DNA of 64,000 bases from Saprospiraceae bacterium (lineage in GTDB: Bacteria > Bacteroidota > Bacteroidia > Chitinophagales > Saprospiraceae). The notes under the pieces are model-generated. The model was not told the DNA's origin. It searched no databases and saw only the letters and a list, made by a program, of their open reading frames with translations. Below, in pieces: positions 1 to 7,819 of this stretch; positions within the stretch are counted from its first letter, which is position 1; every line of letters begins with the position of its first letter. The position numbers were made by a program, and so were the translations under genes. Where the stretch lies: NCBI GenBank assembly GCA_029251525.1, contig JAQXDE010000055.1, positions 248,001-312,000 of the forward strand. Direction: 5' to 3'.

Positions 1-78
1 TTTTATCAAAAAGAATTTATCGAGGTATCTGGTAGTCAGAATGATAGAATAGCAAAGGTGGAGATATTTATTAATTAG
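1..78 (+). CDS. C-terminal end of an upstream gene (partial)
   Basis: Frame 1 is open from the first base and stops with TAG at 76-78, giving 25 residues that end in DRIAKVEIFIN. The stretch FIEVSGSQNDRIAKV resembles the end of NadR-like P-loop ATPases, where an aromatic-rich strand is followed by a small-residue turn and an Arg-containing last helix. Such ATPases and PnuC-type vitamin transporters often lie beside thiamine-regulated receptors in Bacteroidota, so the context fits. The fragment is too short for a firm assignment; that it is coding is likely, the family is a guess. Confidence 0.4.
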   Translation, partial: FYQKEFIEVSGSQNDRIAKVEIFIN

Positions 79-133
79 GAAAATAATTACACAAAACTAG
101 GAGTCAGTAATAAAAAAAGCTGGACAAAAATAT

Positions 134-141
134 TACATTTG
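134..141 (+). promoter_or_regulatory. Predicted -7 promoter box of the thiamine riboswitch transcript
   Basis: TACATTTG matches the Bacteroidota -7 consensus TAnnTTTG exactly and lies 7 nt before the aptamer, so transcription would start at about 147-149, right at P1. No TTG/TTTG is seen at the usual -33 distance. Confidence 0.5.
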
Positions 142-147
142 CGTAAT

Positions 148-226
148 CTTGTTTGGGGTGTCCTGCTATCGGGACTGAGATCATACCCATTGAACCTGCT
201 CAGATTATGCTGAGAAGGGAAATAAG
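148..226 (+). promoter_or_regulatory. TPP (THI-box) riboswitch
   Basis: The conserved THI-box core is present in order: GGGGTG at 155-160, CTGAGA followed by ATACCC at 175-187, TTGAACCTG at 190-198, and the 3' segment ending GAAGGGAA. P1 can be formed by CTTGTTT (148-154) with AAATAAG (220-226), with one G-U pair. This aptamer binds thiamine pyrophosphate and turns down thiamine biosynthesis or uptake genes. It precedes the TonB receptor at 386. A 9-bp hairpin (240-261) follows and may belong to the expression platform. Confidence 0.93.
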
Positions 227-385
227 CCTTTCTGAATTAAAATTTATCAACCGATAAATTTGGCTTTTCAATGGTGTTTACTGAATTAAAAATTTTGCAC
301 AAACCCCTGTGTAAGATATTTTTTTCAATCCTTTTTGTCAAATAAATCAAAAACAACAACGGCAACAAGGTAAAACACATTTTAT

Positions 386-2893
386 ATGAAAAATTTATTT
401 AAAAACAGTTTTTGCACTTTTGTAATTACATTGTTATTGTCAACTACTGGATTTTCTCAAGGAGGGGGATCTAAAGTTTTTGGAAAAATAACATCAGATG
501 GTGAACCATTAATTGGTGCTTCAATTTTTATTTTAGAACTTGAAAAGCATGCGATTTCACAAATTGGAGGGGATTATATTTTAGATAATATTCCCGCTGG
601 AAATTATAATGTAAGAGTTAATTACACAAGTTATTCTGATTATGAAGTTTCCATTATAATTAAAGGAGACATGCGTTTAGATATTGAAGTATCTCGCCAA
701 ATTGAATTTGATGAACTTATTGTTTCTGCCACACGTGCAGGTGAAAAAACTCCTATGACATATACTAATGTGGATAAGGAATATTTGGAGAAAAATAATC
801 TAGGGCAAGATGTACCTTACCTTTTGAAGACTACACCATCTGTTGTTGTAAGTTCAGATGCTGGAACTGGGATAGGTTACACGGGTATTCGAGTGCGTGG
901 CTCAGATCCGACTAGGATTAATGTAACAATAAATGGGATTCCATTAAATGATTCAGAATCGCAAGGCGTATTTTGGGTAAATATGCCAGACTTTACCACA
1001 AGTGTAGATAATATACAAATTCAACGTGGAGTTGGTACTTCAACAAATGGAGCAGGAGCTTTTGGTGCTTCGATTAATTTGAATACCTCAAAAGTTCAGA
1101 AAGAGGCCTACGCTCAGTTATCAAATTCTGTCGGCTCTTTTAATACATTAAAAAATAATATTCAGCTAGGAAGTGGATTAATAAAAAATAAATTCACTTT
1201 TGATGCTCGACTTTCCAGTATTAAATCTGATGGATTTATTGATCGTGCAGCAGTAGATTTAGTTTCTTATTATTTGTCCGGTGCTTATATTTCTGATAAA
1301 ACTTCTATACGATTGAATACTTTTTCAGGCCATGAGGTTACCTATCAAGCATGGAATGGTGTTCCTGCCCAGTATGTAGATAGGGAAGAGCTCCGATCAT
1401 TTAATACTGCAGGTACTGAAAAGTCAGGAACTCCACACGACAATGAAGTTGATGATTATAGTCAGACTCATTACCAAGCTTTGTTGAATTATCAAATCAA
1501 TGATAATTGGAATTTTAATGGTGCATTCCATTATACTAAAGGTGCGGGATTTTTTGAACAATACAAAGCCAGAGAGAACTTCATCGATTATGGATTGAAT
1601 AATATAGAGTTGGAGAATGATACGATTACTTCGACAGATTTAATTAGGCGAAGATGGTTGGATAATGATTTTTATGGGGTAACATATGCCTTAAAGTATA
1701 ACCCTGATAAATTTGATTTTACGCTTGGAGGTGGTTGGAATAAATATAAAGGCAAACATTTTGGTGAAATTATTTGGGCCGAATTCATGAGTAATGGAGA
1801 ACAAGGGCATCGATACTATGATAATGATGCAGAGAAAACAGATTTTAATATTTTTGGGAAATTCAGTACTGAATTGGTAAGTCAATTGTATGGATATGTT
1901 GATTTACAATTCAGAAGAGTGGATTATGAATTTTTAGGTTTAGGAGCAAATGGAAATCCGTTAGCAACTTCTGCTAGTTTGAATTTCTTCAATCCAAAAT
2001 TAGGATTGACGTATGAATGGTACAATAGTACTCAAGTTTATGTATCTTTTGCAGTAGGTAACCGAGAACCAAATCGAAATGATTACACAGAGTCAACTCC
2101 TACTAGTCGGCCAGTTCATGAAACACTTTATAATACGGAATTGGGGATCAGACAAAATTTTAGAGGTTTTGCTTGGGGGGTGAATGGATATTTAATGCAG
2201 TATAATAATCAATTGGTTGTTACCGGTCAATTAAATGATGTTGGAGCTAGTACACGTGTAAATGTGAAAGACAGTCATCGATTTGGAGTAGAACTGGAGG
2301 CTGCTAGGGAAATAATGACAGGGTTGACATTGACAGCTAATGCTACTTTTTCTCAAAATAGAGTAAAAAAATTCACTGAATATATTGATAATTGGGATTA
2401 CTGGTATCAAGACTTTTCTTTGCCAGAAAGCGAGTTAGAGCCACTTCAGTTTGAGGTGGAACATAAAGATACTGATTTAGCTTATTCGCCAAATATTATA
2501 TTTTCTGGAGGATTGGATTATAATGTTTTTAAAGAGGAAGATAAACAACAACTCAATATCTCCCTATCTAGTAAGTATGTTGGTCAACAATTTCTTGATA
2601 ATACTTCCAATGAGAATACAATGTTAGATGCCTTCTTTTATTCTGATTTAAGAATTGGGTATATGATAGGTACTAAATGGATAAAAGAAATTGGGATTAC
2701 TTTTTTAGTTAGAAATATTTTTGATGCAAAATATTCTAATAATGGATGGACTTACAGATATGAATCAAAAGGATATGATGGAAGAGGAGATGATCCAAGT
2801 ACTCGATTAGAGAATGATGCGATTTATAATTTGACAGGATTTTACCCGCAGGCTGGAAGGAACTATTTGCTTGGTGTGAATCTTAAATTTTAA
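386..2893 (+). CDS. TonB-dependent outer-membrane receptor, probable thiamine transporter
   Basis: This 835-aa protein has a signal peptide (about residues 1-25), then a CarboxypepD_reg-like beta-sandwich (about 30-95, VFGKITSDGEPLIGASIFI...), a plug domain (about 105-235, with VRVRGSD-like and NGIPLND motifs) and a 22-strand-type barrel ending in a C-terminal Phe (GVNLKF). Such receptors import scarce ligands across the outer membrane using TonB-ExbBD energy. The TPP riboswitch directly upstream (148-226) makes thiamine or a thiamine precursor the likely ligand; this matches the thiamine-regulated receptor class described from Bacteroidota by comparative genomics. No inner-membrane partner is visible; it may lie upstream of the window. 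The family call is firm; the substrate is inferred from regulation. Confidence 0.92.
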   Translation: MKNLFKNSFCTFVITLLLSTTGFSQGGGSKVFGKITSDGEPLIGASIFILELEKHAISQIGGDYILDNIPAGNYNVRVNYTSYSDYEVSIIIKGDMRLDIEVSRQIEFDELIVSATRAGEKTPMTYTNVDKEYLEKNNLGQDVPYLLKTTPSVVVSSDAGTGIGYTGIRVRGSDPTRINVTINGIPLNDSESQGVFWVNMPDFTTSVDNIQIQRGVGTSTNGAGAFGASINLNTSKVQKEAYAQLSNSVGSFNTLKNNIQLGSGLIKNKFTFDARLSSIKSDGFIDRAAVDLVSYYLSGAYISDKTSIRLNTFSGHEVTYQAWNGVPAQYVDREELRSFNTAGTEKSGTPHDNEVDDYSQTHYQALLNYQINDNWNFNGAFHYTKGAGFFEQYKARENFIDYGLNNIELENDTITSTDLIRRRWLDNDFYGVTYALKYNPDKFDFTLGGGWNKYKGKHFGEIIWAEFMSNGEQGHRYYDNDAEKTDFNIFGKFSTELVSQLYGYVDLQFRRVDYEFLGLGANGNPLATSASLNFFNPKLGLTYEWYNSTQVYVSFAVGNREPNRNDYTESTPTSRPVHETLYNTELGIRQNFRGFAWGVNGYLMQYNNQLVVTGQLNDVGASTRVNVKDSHRFGVELEAAREIMTGLTLTANATFSQNRVKKFTEYIDNWDYWYQDFSLPESELEPLQFEVEHKDTDLAYSPNIIFSGGLDYNVFKEEDKQQLNISLSSKYVGQQFLDNTSNENTMLDAFFYSDLRIGYMIGTKWIKEIGITFLVRNIFDAKYSNNGWTYRYESKGYDGRGDDPSTRLENDAIYNLTGFYPQAGRNYLLGVNLKF

Positions 2894-2899
2894 TAATAA

Positions 2900-2936
2900 A
2901 TGGTTAATGGTTAATTTATTATTAACCATTAACCAT
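2900..2936. terminator. Bidirectional terminator hairpin
   Basis: A perfect 16-bp inverted repeat, ATGGTTAATGGTTAAT (2900-2915) and ATTAACCATTAACCAT (2921-2936), with a 5-nt loop lies between two convergent genes. The stem itself contains a tandem duplication of TGGTTAA. T-rich sequence follows on the + strand. Confidence 0.75.
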
Positions 2937-2946
2937 CGATTATTTT

Positions 2947-3558
2947 TTAGAATTTATAATTGATTCCCATTCGATATTGAATAGGAAGGTTAGTAGAACT
3001 AAATTCTTGCAATACATCCCACAAAATAGATATCTGGAATCCAATGCCTCCACCAGATGCACCATAACCACCTCCAATAAAAAAGTGATCATCCCAACTT
3101 CGTAAAGTTAGTACTTTGTTATTCACATAATCAATATCGTACCCTTCTTCATTGTTCAAAGTTTGATATTCGGCATGTATAAAATATTGGTTAAATACTT
3201 TTAATCGTGTAAATGCTCCAACGCCATAATTTGTACTGTTAAATTTTAAATCAGTACCTGTATTAATATCATATCTTTCTCCACGATATAGAATTTCAAT
3301 TCGAGGACCAACTGAGAAGGCATCGGTAATTTTATATCCTACCATAGGAGCAATACCTGCATTGAATGCATTTCCTCCAGGAACGGAAAAAAAGTTTAGT
3401 GTAACGTCTGCTCCGTACCAAAGCCGATCCTTGAAAGATCCTCTGTCATCAAAGTACTCATCAATATCTCTATTACTTCTTTTTTGTGCCTCTGAGTTAT
3501 GGGAAAATGAAATTATTAAGACTGAAATGAGTATTAAAAATTGCAATGCTCTGTTCAT
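2947..3558 (-). CDS. Small outer-membrane beta-barrel protein
   Basis: This 203-aa protein has a Sec signal peptide (about residues 1-24, cleavage after SEA) and then alternating amphipathic strands with aromatic residues at the ends (WYGADVTLNFFSV, FSVGPRIEILYRG, YGVGAFTRLKVF), ending in a terminal Phe (MGINYKF). This is the pattern of an OmpA/OmpW-like eight-stranded outer-membrane barrel. No enzymatic motif is seen. It is convergent with the TonB receptor and separated from it by a shared hairpin terminator. Its own -7 box candidate is at 3621-3628, giving a leader of about 55 nt. The specific family is not recognised; it could be a porin-like or structural envelope protein. Confidence 0.7.
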   Translation of the reverse strand: MNRALQFLILISVLIISFSHNSEAQKRSNRDIDEYFDDRGSFKDRLWYGADVTLNFFSVPGGNAFNAGIAPMVGYKITDAFSVGPRIEILYRGERYDINTGTDLKFNSTNYGVGAFTRLKVFNQYFIHAEYQTLNNEEGYDIDYVNNKVLTLRSWDDHFFIGGGYGASGGGIGFQISILWDVLQEFSSTNLPIQYRMGINYKF

Positions 3559-3620
3559 ATTTATGCTATTTTATAGTTTATTAATTATTTTTTAATTTAA
3601 AATTATTTTTTTGCTAAGGC

Positions 3621-3628
3621 CAAATGTA
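3621..3628 (-). promoter_or_regulatory. Predicted -7 box for the outer-membrane barrel gene
   Basis: Read on the minus strand this is TACATTTG, an exact TAnnTTTG match about 63 nt upstream of the start at 3558, and the same octamer as at 134-141. A TTTTG lies 26 nt further upstream, farther than the usual -33 spacing. Confidence 0.4.
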
Positions 3629-3753
3629 AAGGTGTGAAAGTTTTCGTTCTTTATCAAAAGACTTGTAACTAAAATATTTTTCAAAATAATAACTATTAGC
3701 TAGGTGCAGAAGTTGTTGTGAAAGATGTTAGAGTTTTGTTAAACTAAAAATAA

Positions 3754-6700
3754 TCACTTGTTGGCGACATCATTAAATGAAGGTGGAGCTAGTTTATTCG
3801 GTATAACTAATTTGTTGTTGATTAAATAATTACGCCAGGCTTGTGCACGTTTGGTACTAGTGAAAGAGTAAAATGTTTGATTTTCATTTAATTTTTCATG
3901 AAAACCTAATCGAGTTTTGAAATGTAATTCTAATAATTTAATCAATCCGTATGTGAATTGATCACGATGATTTCCTCCACCTCCGACAAAAGGAGTTACA
4001 ATCTCATATTGTAAAAGGTTATAGATTGCTTTAAAATCTAATTTTTCTTTCTTGGTTAAAAATCCAACACCAAACTCTTTTAAGTAATATTTATAAAAAT
4101 TATATTTATTCATTTTAGAATGACGCTTTATAATTTCTTTTCTAAACTCTTCATCTTTTAAATCAAAAATGGGTAAACCAAAGCCCTTTTGTAAGAACAA
4201 GTTTGGATTAAAATTTTGACTGGTGCTTAATTGATCTATTAGACCTACAATATTTCCTAAATCATTATAATTTGCTCTAACAAGAATGGATTGTTGAATT
4301 AAAGCTTTGGTTGATTCCTCCTTTTGGGATTGAATAGATTCTTTTAATTTTGAAACTAAATTTTTACCGATACATTCAATTTGGCTTATATTTAAATATG
4401 TTATTTTCTCCTCAGATTCACTTAGAATATCACTTACATCAAGGTAGTTTTTTAAGATGAATTTGATTTTTTTTAATTCGTTAATTCTATTGGGATTAGA
4501 ATTAATAAAATCCAAAAACCAGTTTTGAGTGAAAATATCATTCCATAAATTTCCTAATTCAGTTTCATTGTATCCATTAGTTTTTTCAATTAAATAATCA
4601 AACATCATCGTTGGTTCATCTATCTCAAATAACCCGGGAATATTGTCTAAGTCTTTATAGGAAAAGTTAAAATTTTTAAAATATTTTAGATCTGTTTTGA
4701 CTGAAAGTTTTTTTGGCGTTTTAAGCTTTTTGATATCTCTTAATGGTTTTACTTTTGACAAAGCAGTCAAACAAATATCTTTATAGTTGGATTTGAATTT
4801 TTTGGCTGCCAAAACATCATTGATAATATTTATTTTTAGCTTTTCAGAATGATGTAGTTGTTTTAATTTTTGCTCCAGAAATAAATCATTCCAGTTTTTA
4901 AAGTTCTTTCCATCAGTTTTCCATAAAGCTCTCCAAGTGTCTGTTGCGAAGGGTTTATTATTTTTTTTAGATTTATAGTGATGATGATAAGCTCCCTCAA
5001 TTATCGGGATTATTACATCACACAGATTAATGGGGAGATTGTATCTTTTTGTGATGAATGTTTGATCGTCTATAAGTTGAAAGTAGATAGGAACAGCTCG
5101 GATTACTGGGGTGGCTCGTAAATATTCTAAATATTTCTTTAAAACCTTCGCATCAGTTTCCTTTTTCATTTGATTTATAATTGTTTGAAAAATTTCATTG
5201 CTTGCAACTGGTAAAACTCGAATGTCATTTTTGGAGAAATTTATTGGGTTATCAATAAATTCCAGTAAATCTGTATTTAAAATTTCTTTTTCTATTGGTA
5301 GTAATAGTTCGATTAAGAAAATAATGTCATCATCTGGTTCCACTTCCAAAAGGTCATTTAATCGCTTATTTAGTTCTTTAGATTTTCTATTTAATTTGTT
5401 CATATAAACATTACAGGAGCCAATAGTTCCAATTCTTTTGTACAAAGCAGCCTTCTTCAAATAGAGTCGAAGTTGAGTATCATTATGAACTACTACTTCC
5501 CAATGTTGAGAGTAAAAATAGTCCAAAATTCTTCCAATTGAAAAGGTGAAATTATTGTTATTCTCATGAAGACAGGCATAATACTCAACAGCAGTTATTT
5601 CCTGAATTTTCAAATTTTTGATGATTTGGTTTTCCAGGTTATACCGTTCAGATGATGAAATCTTACCCTTTAACTGGTCTAGCTTTTGACGAAGATGATC
5701 GCTAAGTTGGTAGTCAATGTTGTTATTTCTGCAATAATCAGTTAGGGTAGTTAATTGTTCTAAATATGAATGGCGAATACTTGGTAGAGTATTGTTATAA
5801 TTTTTTAATAATTGTCTATACTTATTAGATAAATTTATGACTTCTGCCGGCGCACCAACTGTTAATTGTATAAAAGATTCCATTGCAACCTCATTATTTG
5901 ATGAGACTAAACGACGAAAGTATTTTTCTAAATTTTCTGTTTTTTCTATTAATTCGTGCTTGTTAAGGAATAAGGAGTAATTTTTATTCCATTCAAAATC
6001 TTCATGGTGAGTCAACCAATACAATAAAAAATTTCGATTCAAGGTTTTATCTTGAAGGTCTAAATTGTGAACCTCATCAAAAATGTTTTTATATTTTTTG
6101 TTGCTTCCTAGTTGTTTTATAGTCAACTGGTTAGACTTAATAAAAAATTCTTCATATTCTTCTTTAGAAATAATTGGTGATGTTTTATTGATATTTGTTA
6201 ACAAGTGATTTTTAAAAAAATCAGCTGCCAAATACATGTAGGCTCTCTTATGTTCAGTTTTCATTAAGTCCTGTATTGCATTTCTTTTCATCCAAGGATA
6301 CTCGTTAGATAGGGATACAATTCTACCAAAATAATCAACATCATGTGGGAAAGTAAAACGATTGAAATGGTATTTTTTTTCATAACCCATAAGTCGAATA
6401 TTTTCCAACGTTTTCGATGAATCCAATAAGTTAGTGAAATATTCTATTCCAGACTTAGCATCATTAACTTCTGCCATTGAATGATTAGTTAAATGAGCTA
6501 AAATGTTTTTCCCATACTTAAAAGGTAAAGAACCATTTCGAATATTCTCCAGAATTGCATCAAGGGTCTCTTTAGTTGGGTGATTTTGAAGAGCATTTGA
6601 GAGCTTAATAATAAGATTTGTTTTTTCGTTAAGGGCGCTTTTTTGAAGTAATTCCTCCTTCAATACTTTAAGTAAATACTGACTTGCCTCTCTTGTTTTG

Positions 6701-7197
6701 AGTTGAATAATTAAAGATAATTTCTCTTCTACTACGATCTCATTTTTTGCTGTGATTGCTTTCTCAAAAGCATTAATACTACTTCTTAATATAATCGTTT
6801 TTTGAGTTTGAATATTTTTGGGGAGAGTTTTAATTTCATATTTTACCCCTTTAAAGTCTAAAGCCGAAATGTAAAAAACTCCGGCAGGATGGAAGAAACG
6901 GATTTGGCTTTTATGTTTATAAAAGAAGTCGAGAAAAGATTGTCGATCAATTTTTTGATTCCAGTTAAGTTCGCTTTCAAGGAAAAAAGTATAGTTTTCT
7001 AAAATATTTTGAGCTTCTTTTGAAGTCGATTTTTTATCTAATAATGTTCCTAAGTCTCGAAGAGCCAATAAATTTCCTTTTGCCACCTCTGATTCAAGCT
7101 GTACTAGAAGAGGCGTCAAATTTTCTAGGCCTTTTTGTGCTTTACACACAAAATAGGAGGAGAAAAGTAAAATGATGAAGCACGATATCCATTTCAT
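3754..7197 (-). CDS. Large secreted protein of unknown function, probably helical-repeat
   Basis: The 1147-aa product has a signal peptide (about 1-20, ending VCKAQ) and otherwise reads as long runs of amphipathic helices rich in Lys, Leu, Asn and Ile, as in HEAT/ARM-like or TPR-like solenoids. No catalytic motif, transmembrane segment, PKD module or T9SS tail is visible. The most distinctive block is C-terminal, about residues 1068-1118: FVGGGGNHRDQFTYG, then a helix with LLELHFKTRLGF, then SFTSTKRAQAW. Repeated short motifs of the type LPIE/LLPIEK occur in the middle. It stands alone on the minus strand with long gaps on both sides. I do not recognise the family; an exported scaffold or protein-protein interaction role is only an inference from the helical character. 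Confidence 0.8.
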   Translation of the reverse strand: MKWISCFIILLFSSYFVCKAQKGLENLTPLLVQLESEVAKGNLLALRDLGTLLDKKSTSKEAQNILENYTFFLESELNWNQKIDRQSFLDFFYKHKSQIRFFHPAGVFYISALDFKGVKYEIKTLPKNIQTQKTIILRSSINAFEKAITAKNEIVVEEKLSLIIQLKTREASQYLLKVLKEELLQKSALNEKTNLIIKLSNALQNHPTKETLDAILENIRNGSLPFKYGKNILAHLTNHSMAEVNDAKSGIEYFTNLLDSSKTLENIRLMGYEKKYHFNRFTFPHDVDYFGRIVSLSNEYPWMKRNAIQDLMKTEHKRAYMYLAADFFKNHLLTNINKTSPIISKEEYEEFFIKSNQLTIKQLGSNKKYKNIFDEVHNLDLQDKTLNRNFLLYWLTHHEDFEWNKNYSLFLNKHELIEKTENLEKYFRRLVSSNNEVAMESFIQLTVGAPAEVINLSNKYRQLLKNYNNTLPSIRHSYLEQLTTLTDYCRNNNIDYQLSDHLRQKLDQLKGKISSSERYNLENQIIKNLKIQEITAVEYYACLHENNNNFTFSIGRILDYFYSQHWEVVVHNDTQLRLYLKKAALYKRIGTIGSCNVYMNKLNRKSKELNKRLNDLLEVEPDDDIIFLIELLLPIEKEILNTDLLEFIDNPINFSKNDIRVLPVASNEIFQTIINQMKKETDAKVLKKYLEYLRATPVIRAVPIYFQLIDDQTFITKRYNLPINLCDVIIPIIEGAYHHHYKSKKNNKPFATDTWRALWKTDGKNFKNWNDLFLEQKLKQLHHSEKLKINIINDVLAAKKFKSNYKDICLTALSKVKPLRDIKKLKTPKKLSVKTDLKYFKNFNFSYKDLDNIPGLFEIDEPTMMFDYLIEKTNGYNETELGNLWNDIFTQNWFLDFINSNPNRINELKKIKFILKNYLDVSDILSESEEKITYLNISQIECIGKNLVSKLKESIQSQKEESTKALIQQSILVRANYNDLGNIVGLIDQLSTSQNFNPNLFLQKGFGLPIFDLKDEEFRKEIIKRHSKMNKYNFYKYYLKEFGVGFLTKKEKLDFKAIYNLLQYEIVTPFVGGGGNHRDQFTYGLIKLLELHFKTRLGFHEKLNENQTFYSFTSTKRAQAWRNYLINNKLVIPNKLAPPSFNDVANK

Positions 7198-7819
7198 CGT
7201 GGCAATAGGTTTATTTGTTCAGGAAAAATTTAATCTTTTAGAAAGTTTTGATTGAATAACTTTGGTGAGCAAAGTTGATTGGATTCACCATGCTTATTGA
7301 CTAGACGCGATGAATTTTTTAAATGTTTTGCTCCGTGTTTCTTGTAAATCAAATTGTGTAATTCGTTAATTTAGTACAAATACAAGAATTGAACCGAAAA
7401 TGTTTTAACCAGAAATTAAGGTTTCTTTTAAATTCAAAAATACTAAACTTGTATTCAATCTAATTTAATCTTCTTTTATTTGAAATGGATAAAGTTCAAA
7501 AATAAAACGATTAAGGTTCACAAAAGAGACAATTAAAAGACAAAATAATATTTAAATTAAAATATCATTTAAGAAAATCTTATTTTGTTAAAGCATGTAT
7601 TTTTACCAAAATCACATCTATTCAGTATCGCTTTAACCGTCAGAAGCTTGGTTTTTATACTTTTATTTTCCTAAGTCTTTAATAAATTAAAGTTTCTGAA
7701 ACAATTTCTATAATAATTTTATTATAAAATCTCCAAGTTGAAAACATTTTTTAATTACAATCTATTTCCAAAAACAAATGGAAAACTGAAAAGGCCTCCA
7801 TTTTAAATTAGTTTAGAAC
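7198..7819. other. AT-rich divergent intergenic region
   Basis: This 622-nt gap separates the divergent 1147-aa gene and the metzincin gene. No ORF of note is seen. An exact -7 octamer TAACTTTG (+ strand) lies at 7257-7264, overlapped by two mutually exclusive stems: AACTTTG (7258-7264) with CAAAGTT (7270-7276), and TGGTGA (7263-7268) with TCACCA (7285-7290). If this box is used, the protease mRNA would have a leader of about 550 nt. Confidence 0.4.

Noticed and set aside
1691-1885. 64-codon minus-strand ORF inside the TonB receptor
   Set aside because: Shadow of the receptor frame with no features of its own.
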